A stretch of 64,000 nucleotides of DNA from CAUJIW01 sp963205175. GTDB taxonomy: Bacteria > Pseudomonadota > Alphaproteobacteria > Sphingomonadales > Sphingomonadaceae. The stretch is taken from NCBI GenBank assembly GCA_041060555.1, contig JBEUDS010000007.1; one strand, given 5' to 3'. Below, one piece after another: positions 35,296-45,505 of this stretch. The translations under genes and the position numbers were made by a program. The first letter of the stretch is position 1; every line of letters begins with the position of its first letter. The notes beneath the pieces are model-generated. The model saw only the letters and a list, made by a program, of their open reading frames with translations, was not told the DNA's origin and ran no database searches.

Positions 35296-36077
35296 GCATG
35301 CTCAGCTGTCGGGATGTGGTGATGACCGCCGGCGGCCGCCGCCTGCTGGGGCCGCTATCTGCCACTTTCAAGGCCGGTGCGGTGACGGCGGTGCTCGGCC
35401 CCAACGGTGCCGGAAAATCGACCTGGCTTGCCGCGCTCGCCGGAGTCGCCCGGCCGGCGAGCGGCCAGGTGATACTGGGGGATGCCGACATGGCGGGCCT
35501 CGACCCGCTGGTGCGTGCCCGTCGGCTCGGCTTCATGGTCCAGAGCCGCGACATCGCCTGGGGCGTGAGCGTCGAGACACTGGTGGGGCTGGGGCGAATC
35601 CCGCACCATCGCTATGTCACCCTTGATGACACGACGGACGCGGCGATGGTGGCGGCGGCGCTGGAGCGCTGCGATCTGGAGGCGTTGCGCCAGCGCGACG
35701 TGCTGACACTGTCGGGTGGTGAGCGGGCGCGGGTGCTGCTGGCCCGCGTACTGGCCGGCGGCCCCGACTGGGTGCTGGCCGACGAGCCGCTGGCCGGCCT
35801 CGACCCCGCCTACCAGCTCGAAATCGTCCGACTGCTACGCGGGCTGGCCGACGAGGGGCGCGGCGTGGTGGTGACGCTCCACGATCTGACGCTGGCGGGC
35901 CGGTTCGCCGATCGGGTGATGCTGCTCAAGGACGGCCGGCTGGTGGCTGAGGGCCCACCCGATGATGTGCTGACCCCAGGGATGCTGGGTGACGTCTATG
36001 GCGTCGGCGTCGAGGTGCTCACGGCCAGCGATGGCGCGCGGGTGGTGATGCCCACCAGACGGACCCCACGGGAGTGA
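35292..36077 (+). CDS. btuD: cobalamin ABC transporter ATPase BtuD
   Basis: A 261-residue ATPase of the FecE/BtuD group. Walker A is GPNGAGKST, the signature TLSGGERARVLLARVLA, Walker B WVLADEPLAGLD, and the H-loop is in TLHDL. It starts within the btuC stop (ATGA) and ends the btuBFCD operon. A short inverted repeat at 36111-36128 (CCGGCG/CGCCGG) lies just downstream and may help termination. Confidence 0.92.
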   Translation: MSMLSCRDVVMTAGGRRLLGPLSATFKAGAVTAVLGPNGAGKSTWLAALAGVARPASGQVILGDADMAGLDPLVRARRLGFMVQSRDIAWGVSVETLVGLGRIPHHRYVTLDDTTDAAMVAAALERCDLEALRQRDVLTLSGGERARVLLARVLAGGPDWVLADEPLAGLDPAYQLEIVRLLRGLADEGRGVVVTLHDLTLAGRFADRVMLLKDGRLVAEGPPDDVLTPGMLGDVYGVGVEVLTASDGARVVMPTRRTPRE

Positions 36078-36270
36078 GCCGGGGCGATGGACCGGCGGTG
36101 AGGCCCTCGGCCGGCGTTGTGGCGCCGGATGCGTATCCCGGGTTGCCGACGCGGCCCTGACTGGCCAGACTCGCCGGGCCGACCGACCAAAGTCGGGCGG
36201 ACCAGGGCCCGCATCGGTGCTAAAGACACCGCGATGGCCCTGTGAGAGGCGCATTGTTTGGGAGGATGAC

Positions 36271-38184
<1,914 letters not shown>

Positions 38185-38202
<18 letters not shown>

Positions 38203-38253
38203 GGCTTCGGCGTCCGCCATCCGGACTGAGGCTTCGGCGTCCGCCATCCGGAC
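38185..38253 (+). repeat. 27-bp tandem repeat over the prpE 3' end
   Basis: GTCCGCCATCCGGACTGAGG and the following CTTCGGC make a 27-bp unit, present at 38185-38211, 38212-38238 and in part at 38239-38253. The first copy contains the last codons (VRHPD) and stop of prpE; later copies repeat those codons and the stop in the same frame. Confidence 0.75.
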
Positions 38254-38293
38254 GGACAGCGCCCGGTTGATGACGCCGCACGGGCGCCCGGTT

Positions 38294-38917
38294 TCAGCCT
38301 GTCGGAACGATCACGCTGGCCAGCCGTTCCACCTCGTCACGGTCGTGGCTGACATAAAGGATGGGCACTCCCAGTTCGTCCCGCAGGCGCTCGATCACGC
38401 CCATGATTTCCTCGCGCCGCGGTCGGTCGAGCGATGCTAGCGGTTCGTCCATCAGCAGGAAGCGCGGGCCCGACAGCAGCGCCCTGCCAATGGCGACGCG
38501 CTGGGCCTCGCCGCCTGACAGCGTGCGCGGCCAGCGGTCGAGCAGATGGCCGATCCCGAGGAAGCGCGTGGCTTCCGCAAGATCCATCAAGCGGTCCGCC
38601 GGTCGCGCCAGTCTCCAGCCATAGAGCAGGTTGTCGCGTACCCGCTGGTGCGGGAACAGCCGGCCGTCCTGGAAGACATAACCGGCGCGGCGCTGACGGG
38701 CGGGCACGTCGATGCCCGCCATGCTGTCGAACAGCACACTGCCGCCGACGGCGATGCGACCGGCGTCCGGGCGCAGCAGCCCGGCGATCATCTGGAGGAT
38801 CGAGGTCTTGCCGGCGCCTGACGGGCCGAACAGCGCCGTCAGTCCGCCGTCGCTGGAGAAAGCGACGCGGATCGTCCGGTCGCCGAGGCGGCGTTCAATC
38901 CTGACATCAAAGGACAT
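38294..38917 (-). CDS. modC: molybdate ABC transporter ATPase ModC, short form
   Basis: A 207-residue ATPase. Walker A is GPSGAGKT, the signature is LSGGEAQRVAIGRALL, and Walker B is LLMDEPLASLD. It follows modA and modB in one operon and overlaps modB by 11 nt. ModC of E. coli is about 350 residues because of a C-terminal molybdate-binding MOP domain; here the protein ends right after the ATPase core (VERLASVIVPTG), so that domain is absent. Confidence 0.85.
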   Translation of the reverse strand: MSFDVRIERRLGDRTIRVAFSSDGGLTALFGPSGAGKTSILQMIAGLLRPDAGRIAVGGSVLFDSMAGIDVPARQRRAGYVFQDGRLFPHQRVRDNLLYGWRLARPADRLMDLAEATRFLGIGHLLDRWPRTLSGGEAQRVAIGRALLSGPRFLLMDEPLASLDRPRREEIMGVIERLRDELGVPILYVSHDRDEVERLASVIVPTG

Positions 38918-39605
38918 GGCCGCCCCGTCCAGGCCCGGTGCGCCGGGCCAGTACTTCCGATGCAACCAGCGCCACCAGCGAGAGGGCGACGGCGATCAGT
39001 GCCAGGCGGGTGACCACGGCCTCGCTGCCCGGCACCTGCAAGGCACTGTAGATGGCGATGGGCAGCGTGCGTGTCTCGCCGGGGATGTTCGAGACGAAGG
39101 TGATCGTCGCGCCGAATTCACCCAGCGAGCGGGCGAAGCCGAGCACGGCCCCCGCCAGAAGGCCGGGCAGCGCCAGCGGCAGGGTGATGGTCGCGAACAC
39201 GCGCGGGCGCGAGGCGCCAAGCGTCTCTGCCGCCTGTTCGAGCCGATGGTCCACCGCCTCGATCGACAGCCGCATTGCCCGCACCATCAGCGGCAGGGCC
39301 ATGACCGCCGCGGCCAGTGCGGCGCCGGTCCAGCGGAACATGAAGACGATGCCCAGCGTCTCGGCAAACCAGCGCCCGAGCGGCCCGGTGGTGCCAAAGG
39401 CGAGGAGTAGCAGCCAGCCCGTCACCACCGGCGGCAGTACCAGTGGCAGATGGACCAGCGCATCAAGCAGGATTCGCCCCGGAAACCGTCGGCGCGCCAG
39501 CAGCCACGCGAGGCCGAAGGCCACCGGCAGGCACGCCGCCACCGCCACGCCGCTAACCTTCAGTGACAGGGTGATGATGGCCCATTCGTCGGGAGAGAGC
39601 GCCAT
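38907..39605 (-). CDS. modB: molybdate ABC transporter permease ModB
   Basis: A 232-residue permease with five or six membrane helices. Family stretches are LVHLPLVLPPVVTGWLLL, LEQAAETLGASRPRVFATIT (the EAA coupling loop) and RSLGEFGATITFVSNIPGET. The start ATG 39605 lies 6 nt after the modA stop and the gene overlaps modC, so the three are translated together. Confidence 0.94.
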   Translation of the reverse strand: MALSPDEWAIITLSLKVSGVAVAACLPVAFGLAWLLARRRFPGRILLDALVHLPLVLPPVVTGWLLLLAFGTTGPLGRWFAETLGIVFMFRWTGAALAAAVMALPLMVRAMRLSIEAVDHRLEQAAETLGASRPRVFATITLPLALPGLLAGAVLGFARSLGEFGATITFVSNIPGETRTLPIAIYSALQVPGSEAVVTRLALIAVALSLVALVASEVLARRTGPGRGGHVL

Positions 39606-39611
39606 GCGGCC

Positions 39612-40379
39612 TCAGCGCGCCGAGAATCCGCGCCGGACAAAGATCGCCTTGCCCTCGCCTGACAGGAGAAACCGGCGAAACGCTTCCGCTTCCGGATGGG
39701 TCGAGGTACGCAGCACGGCAAGCGGGTAGGTGATCGCCGGGTGTGAGCCGGCCGGGAACGTGCCCACCACCCTGATCCGCGCCGACGCCCGCGCATCGGT
39801 CGCATAGACGATACCCAGCGGGGCCTCCCCGCGCTCCACCAGGGCCAGCGCCGCGCGGACATTCTCGGCACGGGCAATGCTGCCGGAAACGGACGGCCAC
39901 ACCCCCAGGCTGGTCAGCGCCGCCCGGCCATAGCGCCCGGCGGGCACACTGTCGGGGTCCGCCATCGCCAGGCGGCCCTTGCCCAGCGCGCCCGCCAGCG
40001 GGAATCCGGGCCCGATGGTCAGCCGGGCATTCCCGCCGGGTGGTTCGACCAGCACAAGACGGTTCGACAGAAAGGATACGCGGCTGCCGACCCGGATCAG
40101 TCCTTTCCTGGCGACATGATCCATCCAGTCCTCGTCAGCCGAAATGAACAGATCCGCCGGAGCACCGGCCTCGATCTGGCGGGCCAGTGCCGACGATCCG
40201 GCAAAGGAGATCACCGGGCGCCGATGGCCGCGGGCGGTCCAGGCGTCGGCTGTATCGGTCAGGGCTTCCTGCAGGCTCGCGGCAGCCAGCACCAGGACCC
40301 CGCGCGGCCGCGCCTGGGCAGGAGCTGCACCGATGACGGCGGCAAGGAGCAGGAGGAACAGGGTGCGAAGGGGCGACAC
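39612..40379 (-). CDS. modA: periplasmic molybdate-binding protein ModA
   Basis: A 255-residue binding protein: a signal peptide (LLLLAAVIGAAPAQA), then VLVLAAASLQEALTD, FAGSSALARQIEAGAPADLFISAD and SRVSFLSNRLVLV, all ModA hallmarks; the serines of the first two contribute to oxyanion binding. The only reasonable start is GTG 40379. It opens the modABC operon, downstream of a ModE-like regulator on the same strand. Tungstate binding cannot be excluded. Confidence 0.92.
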   Translation of the reverse strand: MSPLRTLFLLLLAAVIGAAPAQARPRGVLVLAAASLQEALTDTADAWTARGHRRPVISFAGSSALARQIEAGAPADLFISADEDWMDHVARKGLIRVGSRVSFLSNRLVLVEPPGGNARLTIGPGFPLAGALGKGRLAMADPDSVPAGRYGRAALTSLGVWPSVSGSIARAENVRAALALVERGEAPLGIVYATDARASARIRVVGTFPAGSHPAITYPLAVLRTSTHPEAEAFRRFLLSGEGKAIFVRRGFSAR

Positions 40380-40416
40380 GAACAGTCATCCATTTTGCTG
40401 TGTTGCATGGTATATA

Positions 40417-40431
40417 GGCTGGTGGCCAGCC
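40417..40431 (-). promoter_or_regulatory. modA leader region with hairpin
   Basis: The 66-bp gap between the regulator and modA holds GGCTGG (40417-40422) and CCAGCC (40426-40431), a perfect 6-bp stem with a 3-nt loop. Next to it is TATATA at 40411-40416, which resembles half of a ModE box (the full box has two TATATA arms); the second arm is not found. The gap is too short for a molybdenum-cofactor riboswitch. Confidence 0.35.
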
Positions 40432-40445
40432 GGCCAACCGCAAAC

Positions 40446-40826
40446 TCATGCTTTCTGGCTGGGCTTGGGTTCGGCCCGTATCGCCTGCGCGAGCGCTGCG
40501 TGATCCGGGCAAGTGGCCGCGTGCTCAAGCTGCGCCTGCAAACCACGATAGTGTGCGAGGATGTTCTCGCCGAACTCGGTAAGCCGCGCGCCGCCGCCGT
40601 GAGCGCTGCCGGGTGCCGTGGCGACCAGCGGCTGCTGCCAGCAGCGGTTCATCGTGTCCACAAGCAGCCAGGCGCGGCGGTAGCTCATGCCCATGGCCCG
40701 GCCCGCAGCCGAGATTGACCCCTGTGCCCTGATGGCCTCAAGCAGGTCGGCCTTGCCTGGGCCCATGGCAATCTCGTCGCCGCTGTAGAGGCGGATGACG
40801 ATCCTTAACGACTGATCTGATCGCAT
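40446..40826 (-). CDS. ModE-like winged-helix regulator without molybdate-binding domain
   Basis: A 126-residue protein matching only the N-terminal DNA-binding half of ModE: GKADLLEAIRAQGSISAAG, then GMSYRRAWLLVDTMNRC and GGGARLTEFG. Full ModE (about 260 residues) has two C-terminal molybdate-binding MOP domains, absent here. The gene is immediately upstream of modA on the same strand, so it may be the first gene of the operon and control it. How it senses molybdate, if at all, is unknown. Confidence 0.87.
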   Translation of the reverse strand: MRSDQSLRIVIRLYSGDEIAMGPGKADLLEAIRAQGSISAAGRAMGMSYRRAWLLVDTMNRCWQQPLVATAPGSAHGGGARLTEFGENILAHYRGLQAQLEHAATCPDHAALAQAIRAEPKPSQKA

Positions 40827-41121
40827 CGCCGCAGGCTAGTGCGGACCGCGCGGCCGGGCAAGCGCAGGACCCTCGGCTTCCAGCAGCGCGAGCGCCGCCA
40901 TCGCCGGACTTGATCCGGGCATCCACGGACATCGCTTCCACCTGCCGCGCCCTGTCCGGCAAGGCCGCTGCCCCGGCCACCTGCTTACACGGCCTCACCC
41001 CGGCACGACAATGCCATGGATAATTCCCCCCCCCTGGGTGGCGGGTCCGGCAGGGGTGGCGGGTCCGGCAGGGGTGCGGGCTGGCGGGGCGGGGGCTGGC
41101 GGATGGCGCTGAGCGGATGGA
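40827..41121. other. intergenic stretch without a recognisable gene
   Basis: About 295 bp between the ModE-like gene and the tRNA. No ORF with family resemblance, no clear promoter pair. Its second half is extremely G-rich and contains the 18-bp direct repeat listed separately. Confidence 0.6.
41036..41071 (+). repeat. 18-bp G-rich direct repeat
   Basis: GGGTGGCGGGTCCGGCAG occurs at 41036-41053 and 41054-41071, followed by G-rich degenerate sequence up to about 41105. Non-coding as far as I can see, 50 bp from the tRNA 3' end. Confidence 0.7.
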
Positions 41122-41198
41122 TGGTGACCCCGGCAGGACTCGAACCTGCGACCTGCGGTTTAGGAAACCGTCGCTCTATCCGGCTGAGCTACGGGGCC
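41122..41198 (-). tRNA. tRNA-Arg (anticodon CCU)
   Basis: Reading the minus strand gives a full cloverleaf. The acceptor stem GGCCCCG pairs with CGGGGTC (one G-U). The D-arm is GCTCAGCCGGATAGAGC. The anticodon stem-loop has loop TTCCTAA, so anticodon CCT. The T-arm contains GGTTCGAGTCC. The CCA end is encoded. It decodes AGG arginine codons. Confidence 0.97.
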
Positions 41199-41310
41199 AC
41201 GGCTGCTGGGCTAGCAACTCCCCAAGGGGCGGTCAACCGGCGCGGTCGGGGCCGCCGGCCGCAAGGCCCCGGCCCAGTGACTTCCGCCCCGTGACTCCGG
41301 GCGCTGGATC

Positions 41311-41961
41311 TCATGTGACGGGCAGGGCGCTGACGGTGCGGAACACGTCCTCGAACATCGCGGTGGTCAGCCGGCCGGTGTTGGTATTGTAGCGCGAGCA
41401 GTGATAGCTATCCACCAGCCACAGCCCGGAGGGCAGCTTGTGGGTGGCGTTGTGGGCGAAGCGGTACTTCGGCAGCTTGCCGCCGGCGGCCTTGATCGCC
41501 GACTGATGGGCGACCTGGCCCAGCGCCACCATGGCCTTGAGCCTGGGCAGGGCGGCGATCTGGGCTTCCAGGAACGGCCGGCAGGCGTGGATTTCCACCG
41601 GCAGCGGCTTGTTCTCCGGCGGCACGCAGCGCACCGCGTTGGAGATGAAGCAGCCACGCAGGGTCAGGCCGTCGTCGGGGCGCTGCAGATACGTGCCGTC
41701 GGCCAGGCCGAACTTCAGCAGCGTGGCGTAAAGCAGGTCGCCGGCATAGTCGCCGGTGAACGGCCGGCCGGTGCGGTTGGCGCCCTGCAGACCGGGCGCC
41801 AGGCCGACGATCAGCAGCCAGGCATCGGGGTCGCCGAAGCCGGGGACGGGGCCGTTGAACCAGTCGGGGAACTTGGCCCGGTTGGCGGCGCGGAAGCCGG
41901 CGAGACGCGGACAAAGCTGGCAATCGGCCGGCGGTTCGGTGGAATGAGGGTTGTGGTCCAT
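41311..41961 (-). CDS. uracil-DNA glycosylase, family 5 (UdgB type)
   Basis: A 216-residue iron-sulfur glycosylase. Motif 1 is GLAPGLQGANRTGRPFTGD (residues 53-71), the family 5 form, which lacks the acidic/Asn catalytic residue of family 4. Motif 3 is HCSRYNTNTGRLT (188-200). Four cysteines suited to a 4Fe-4S cluster are Cys14, Cys17, Cys112 and Cys127. The enzyme removes uracil, and in this family also hypoxanthine and other deaminated bases. It is divergent from folK with 27 bp between starts, so promoters must overlap. Confidence 0.9.
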   Translation of the reverse strand: MDHNPHSTEPPADCQLCPRLAGFRAANRAKFPDWFNGPVPGFGDPDAWLLIVGLAPGLQGANRTGRPFTGDYAGDLLYATLLKFGLADGTYLQRPDDGLTLRGCFISNAVRCVPPENKPLPVEIHACRPFLEAQIAALPRLKAMVALGQVAHQSAIKAAGGKLPKYRFAHNATHKLPSGLWLVDSYHCSRYNTNTGRLTTAMFEDVFRTVSALPVT

Positions 41962-41988
41962 GCCCGAGTGGAATAGGGGGCTCGGCCC

Positions 41989-42513
41989 ATGGAGACAATG
42001 GTTCTCATCGCGTTGGGTTCAAATCGCCGTCATCCCCGCCATGGCGGCCCGGCCGACGTGCTGCGCGCGGCGATGCGGGAACTGGCCGGCCCGGGGCTGC
42101 GCGTCACCGGCGTCTCCCGGCTCTACCACACCGCGCCGCTGGGGCCGCCGCAGCCGGCTTACGTCAACGCCGCGCTGCGGGCGGTGACGTCGCTGGCGCC
42201 GGCTGAACTGCTGCGGCGGTTGCAGGCGATGGAGCGGCGCTTCGGCCCCAAGGGCCGCCGCCACTGGGGCGAGCGGGTGCTCGACCTCGACATCATCGGC
42301 TACGGCACACGGGTGATCCCCGGCCGGCTGGGCTGGCGCACCGGCCACGGCTTCGCGGTGCCGCACCGGCGGGCCCATGAGCGGGCCTTCGTGCTGCGGC
42401 CGCTGCTGGATGTCGCGCCCGCGTGGCGCCACCCGGTGCTGGGTCTCACCGTGCGCCAGCTGGCGGCCCGGGTCGACGGCCGGCGCTGGATCCGCGCGGT
42501 CGCCGAGGTCTGA
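41989..42513 (+). CDS. folK: 2-amino-4-hydroxy-6-hydroxymethyldihydropteridine pyrophosphokinase
   Basis: A 174-residue HPPK, a folate biosynthesis enzyme that transfers pyrophosphate from ATP to 6-hydroxymethyl-dihydropterin. It begins with VLIALGSN. The signature HWGERVLDLDIIGYG carries the magnesium-binding Asp-x-Asp, and VPHRRAHERAFVLRPLLDV completes the active site. No other folate gene is adjacent. Confidence 0.95.
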   Translation: METMVLIALGSNRRHPRHGGPADVLRAAMRELAGPGLRVTGVSRLYHTAPLGPPQPAYVNAALRAVTSLAPAELLRRLQAMERRFGPKGRRHWGERVLDLDIIGYGTRVIPGRLGWRTGHGFAVPHRRAHERAFVLRPLLDVAPAWRHPVLGLTVRQLAARVDGRRWIRAVAEV

Positions 42514-42562
42514 GCGCGCCAGCGGCACGCCCCCCCAGAGTCTGATCAGGGCCCGGCGGGGC

Positions 42563-43867
42563 CTAGTCCACCAGTGCGCCGCCCTTCATCACCGCCGTGA
42601 CCTTCGACAGCAGGCCGATGTCGGCCAGCGCGTCGCCATCGATGGCGATCATGTCGGCATAACGGCCGGGGCTGATGGCGCCGACGTCGCGGCTCCAGCC
42701 CAGCACGTCGGCGGCGACCACCGTCGCGGCCTGGATCGCCTGCATCGGCGTCATGCCGTAGCGCACCATATAGGGGAACTGGCGGGCGTTGTCGCCGTGG
42801 GGGTAGACGCCGGCATCGGTGCCGTAGGCGATCTTCACCCCGGCCTTCACCGCCTTGCGGAAGCCGTCGCGCTGGGCGTCGGTGGTCTCGCGGTTCTTGC
42901 GCAGATGGCCCTCCGGCCAGCCCTCGCGGGTGCCGACCTCCTCGATGTAATCACCGTTGTAGATGTCCATCACCAGCGCGACGCCGCGCGCCTTGGCCAG
43001 CGCAATGCCCTCGTCGTCGATCAGCGAGGCGTGTTCCACCGAGCGCACGCCGGCGCGGATCGCCGCCTTGATGCCGGCGGCGCCATGGGCGTGCGCCGTG
43101 GCATAGCTGCCGTGCTGGGCGGCTTGCGTGACTACCGCCCGCATCTCCTCCTCGGTCATCTCCATCTGGCCGGGCTCGGTGCCCTCCGCCAGCACCGCGC
43201 CGGTCGCGATGATCTTGATGGTGTCGACGCCGTGCTGGAACAGATAGCGGGTGCGCACGCGCGCCTCGGCGGCATCGGCGACGACGCCCACCCGCATGTC
43301 GGCGGGCACCGCCACGTCGGGGGCAAAGCCGGTCACCTCGCCGCCGCCGCCGGGCGCGGTGATGTAGGCGCCGACCACCGACATGCGCGGCCCCGGCACC
43401 CGGCCGGCGTTGATGGCGTCGCGCAGGGCGACATCGGTGAAGGCGCGGAAGCAGCCGACGTCGTGCACGGTGGTGAAGCCGGCCTTGAGCGTGGTGTGGG
43501 CGTTCTGGGCGCCGACCAGCGCGATCTCGGCGACCGAGTGCAGCAGCGGCTCGGCGACGTTGCTGGTCTGGCCCCAGTCGGCGAGATGGGTGTGCATGTC
43601 GATCAGCCCCGGCAGCACCATGTAGCGCGACCAGTCCACCAGCTTGGCATCGGCGGGCGGCGCGGCATAGGCGGTGACCGCGGTGATTCGCCCGTCCTCG
43701 ACGCGGATCAGCTGGTCGGTCAGCACGCGACTTTTTTCCACATCCACCAGCTTGCCGGCGCGCACATACAGCGTGTCGGCGCCGGCGGAATGCAGCGGCA
43801 ACAGGGCAAGGCCCGTGCAGATCGCCAGGCCGAGACGGCGAATGGTCGGGAAGGGGCGGGGCAGCAT
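42563..43867 (-). CDS. exported metal-dependent amidohydrolase (imidazolonepropionase-like)
   Basis: A 434-residue amidohydrolase with a signal peptide (LAICTGLALLPLHSAGA). Metal motifs are LPGLIDMHTHLAD, a lysine in DTIKIIATGA that is probably carboxylated, histidines in ATAHAHGAAG and VEHASLIDD, and the aspartate in IAYGTDAGVYPHG. Close relatives are Xaa-Pro or Xaa-Arg dipeptidases acting on dipeptides and N-acyl amino acids. I chose ATG 43867 since it gives the signal peptide; the longer frame starts in the divergent promoter region. It is opposite an exported M20 peptidase. Confidence 0.88.
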   Translation of the reverse strand: MLPRPFPTIRRLGLAICTGLALLPLHSAGADTLYVRAGKLVDVEKSRVLTDQLIRVEDGRITAVTAYAAPPADAKLVDWSRYMVLPGLIDMHTHLADWGQTSNVAEPLLHSVAEIALVGAQNAHTTLKAGFTTVHDVGCFRAFTDVALRDAINAGRVPGPRMSVVGAYITAPGGGGEVTGFAPDVAVPADMRVGVVADAAEARVRTRYLFQHGVDTIKIIATGAVLAEGTEPGQMEMTEEEMRAVVTQAAQHGSYATAHAHGAAGIKAAIRAGVRSVEHASLIDDEGIALAKARGVALVMDIYNGDYIEEVGTREGWPEGHLRKNRETTDAQRDGFRKAVKAGVKIAYGTDAGVYPHGDNARQFPYMVRYGMTPMQAIQAATVVAADVLGWSRDVGAISPGRYADMIAIDGDALADIGLLSKVTAVMKGGALVD

Positions 43868-44017
43868 GGCGACGGGGTTCCTGCTCGGGTCAGTGCATGA
43901 TTGACGGCGGTTGGTCCGCGTGAATAGCCTCCGGGCATCCGGGGGCCGGATGACCGGATTGGACCGCAAGCGCACGGCGCGGGCAAGCGGGAATCAGCGC
44001 CCCGGCCTCTTGCAGCA

Positions 44018-44037
44018 CGCACGCCCTCCGGCGTGCG
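44018..44037 (+). promoter_or_regulatory. stem-loop in the M20 peptidase leader
   Basis: CGCACGCC (44018-44025) and GGCGTGCG (44030-44037) form a perfect 8-bp stem with loop CTCC, 29 bp upstream of the peptidase start within the 199-bp divergent promoter region. Role unknown. Confidence 0.5.
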
Positions 44038-44066
44038 GCGATACCCAGGGACTGGAGTTTTTTCCG

Positions 44067-45482
44067 ATGATGACGATGCGCAAGGCAGCAGTGCTGGTTT
44101 CCACGGCGGTGGTGGTTCTGGCGGGGACGGGCGCGCCGGGCGCGCTCGCGGGCGCCGCCGGCAAGGCCGCGGCGGACGCCGCAACGCAAGCCCAGGCGCG
44201 CGACATCCTCGGCCGTTCGGTGGCCTTCCGCACGGTGAAGGGGCAGGGCCAGACGGTGGCCTATGCCAATTACCTCGCCGGTCTGCTGAGGCAGGCGGGC
44301 TTTGCCGAGGCCGACATCACCATCACGCCGATGGGCGACACCGCCACCTTCGTCGCCCGCTATCGCGGCACGGGCAAGAAGAAGCCGATCCTGGTATCGG
44401 CGCACATGGACGTGGTGGAGGCCTTCCCCAAGGACTGGGAGCGCGATCCCTTCACCATGACCGCCGACAACGGCTACCTGTTCGGGCGCGGCGTCGAGGA
44501 CAACAAGTTCGACCTGTCGATGGTGATGGCGACGGTGCTGCGCCTGAAGCGCGAGGGCTTCAAGCCCAGCCGCGACATCGTGCTGGTGTTCTCGGGCGAC
44601 GAGGAAACCGAGATGAAGACCACCCGGGCGCTGGCCACCCAGTTCCCGGATGCCGAGCTGCTGCTCAATTCCGACGGCGGCGGCGGCTCGCTGGCCGAGG
44701 ACGGCAAGCCGATCGGCTATTATCTGCAGGCGGCGGAGAAGACCTACGCCGACTTCGCCATCACCGTCACCAATCCCGGTGGCCACTCCAGCGTGCCGCG
44801 CAAGGACAACGCCATCTACGAACTGGCCCAGGCGATCGACCGCATCGCGGCCTATGAATTTCCGGTACAGGCCAGCGAGCTCACCCGCGCCTCGTTCCGC
44901 GCCACCGCCAGGAACACGCCGGGCGACCTGGGCGCGGCGATGACGCGTTTCGCCGACAATCCCGACGACAAGCAGGCGGTGGCCACCATCGCGGCGCACC
45001 CGGAATATGTCGGCCAGTTGCGCACCACCTGTGTCGCCACCATGCTCAGTGGCGGCCACGCGCTCAACGCGCTGCCGCAGAGCGCCACGGTGTCGGTGAA
45101 CTGCCGTATCTTCCCCGGCGTCGCGGTGGAAAGCGTGCGTCAGACGCTGGCGCAGGTGATCGCCAACCCGGCCGCCAAGGTGGTGACGCTCGACGATCCC
45201 ACCGCGTCGGACGCCTCGCCGCTGCGCAAGGACGTGACGGCGGCGGTGCGCAAGGCGGTGGATCGCGTTTATCCGGGCCTCAACATCATTCCCTCGATGT
45301 CGTCGGGCGCCACCGACAGCCTGCATTTCCGCGCCGCCGGTATTCCCAGCTACGGCGTGTCGGGCCTCTACGCCAAGGCGTCCGACGGCTATGCCCACGG
45401 CCTCAACGAACGGGTGGCGGAGGCCGCACTGGCGCCGGCGCTCGACCACTGGCACACGGTGCTCACCGAACTGGCGAAATAA
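44067..45482 (+). CDS. exported M20 family zinc metallopeptidase
   Basis: A 471-residue peptidase with a signal peptide (VVVLAGTGAPGALAGAAG). Metal and catalytic motifs are SAHMDVVEAFP, GRGVEDNKFD, FSGDEETEM and, in the dimerisation domain, NPGGHSSVP. A late histidine is in YAHGLNERV. The family includes carboxypeptidases and dipeptidases. GGAG at 44054-44057 supports ATG 44067; the codons 44070 and 44076 are alternatives. It is divergent from an amidohydrolase of dipeptidase type, so both may act on peptides taken into the periplasm. Confidence 0.9.
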   Translation: MMTMRKAAVLVSTAVVVLAGTGAPGALAGAAGKAAADAATQAQARDILGRSVAFRTVKGQGQTVAYANYLAGLLRQAGFAEADITITPMGDTATFVARYRGTGKKKPILVSAHMDVVEAFPKDWERDPFTMTADNGYLFGRGVEDNKFDLSMVMATVLRLKREGFKPSRDIVLVFSGDEETEMKTTRALATQFPDAELLLNSDGGGGSLAEDGKPIGYYLQAAEKTYADFAITVTNPGGHSSVPRKDNAIYELAQAIDRIAAYEFPVQASELTRASFRATARNTPGDLGAAMTRFADNPDDKQAVATIAAHPEYVGQLRTTCVATMLSGGHALNALPQSATVSVNCRIFPGVAVESVRQTLAQVIANPAAKVVTLDDPTASDASPLRKDVTAAVRKAVDRVYPGLNIIPSMSSGATDSLHFRAAGIPSYGVSGLYAKASDGYAHGLNERVAEAALAPALDHWHTVLTELAK

Positions 45483-45505
45483 CCGCCGTCGCGCGGGGGC
45501 GGCGT

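Noticed and set aside
40380..40445. Molybdenum-cofactor riboswitch upstream of modA
   Set aside because: The gap is only 66 bp and holds just one small hairpin, much too small for that aptamer.
41036..41198. tRNA with adjacent direct repeats as an integration site
   Set aside because: The repeats do not match the tRNA 3' end and no integrase or island gene is near.
41016..41294. Small plus-strand ORF across the tRNA region
   Set aside because: It translates the antisense of tRNA-Arg (TPAGLEPATCG is the usual artefact).
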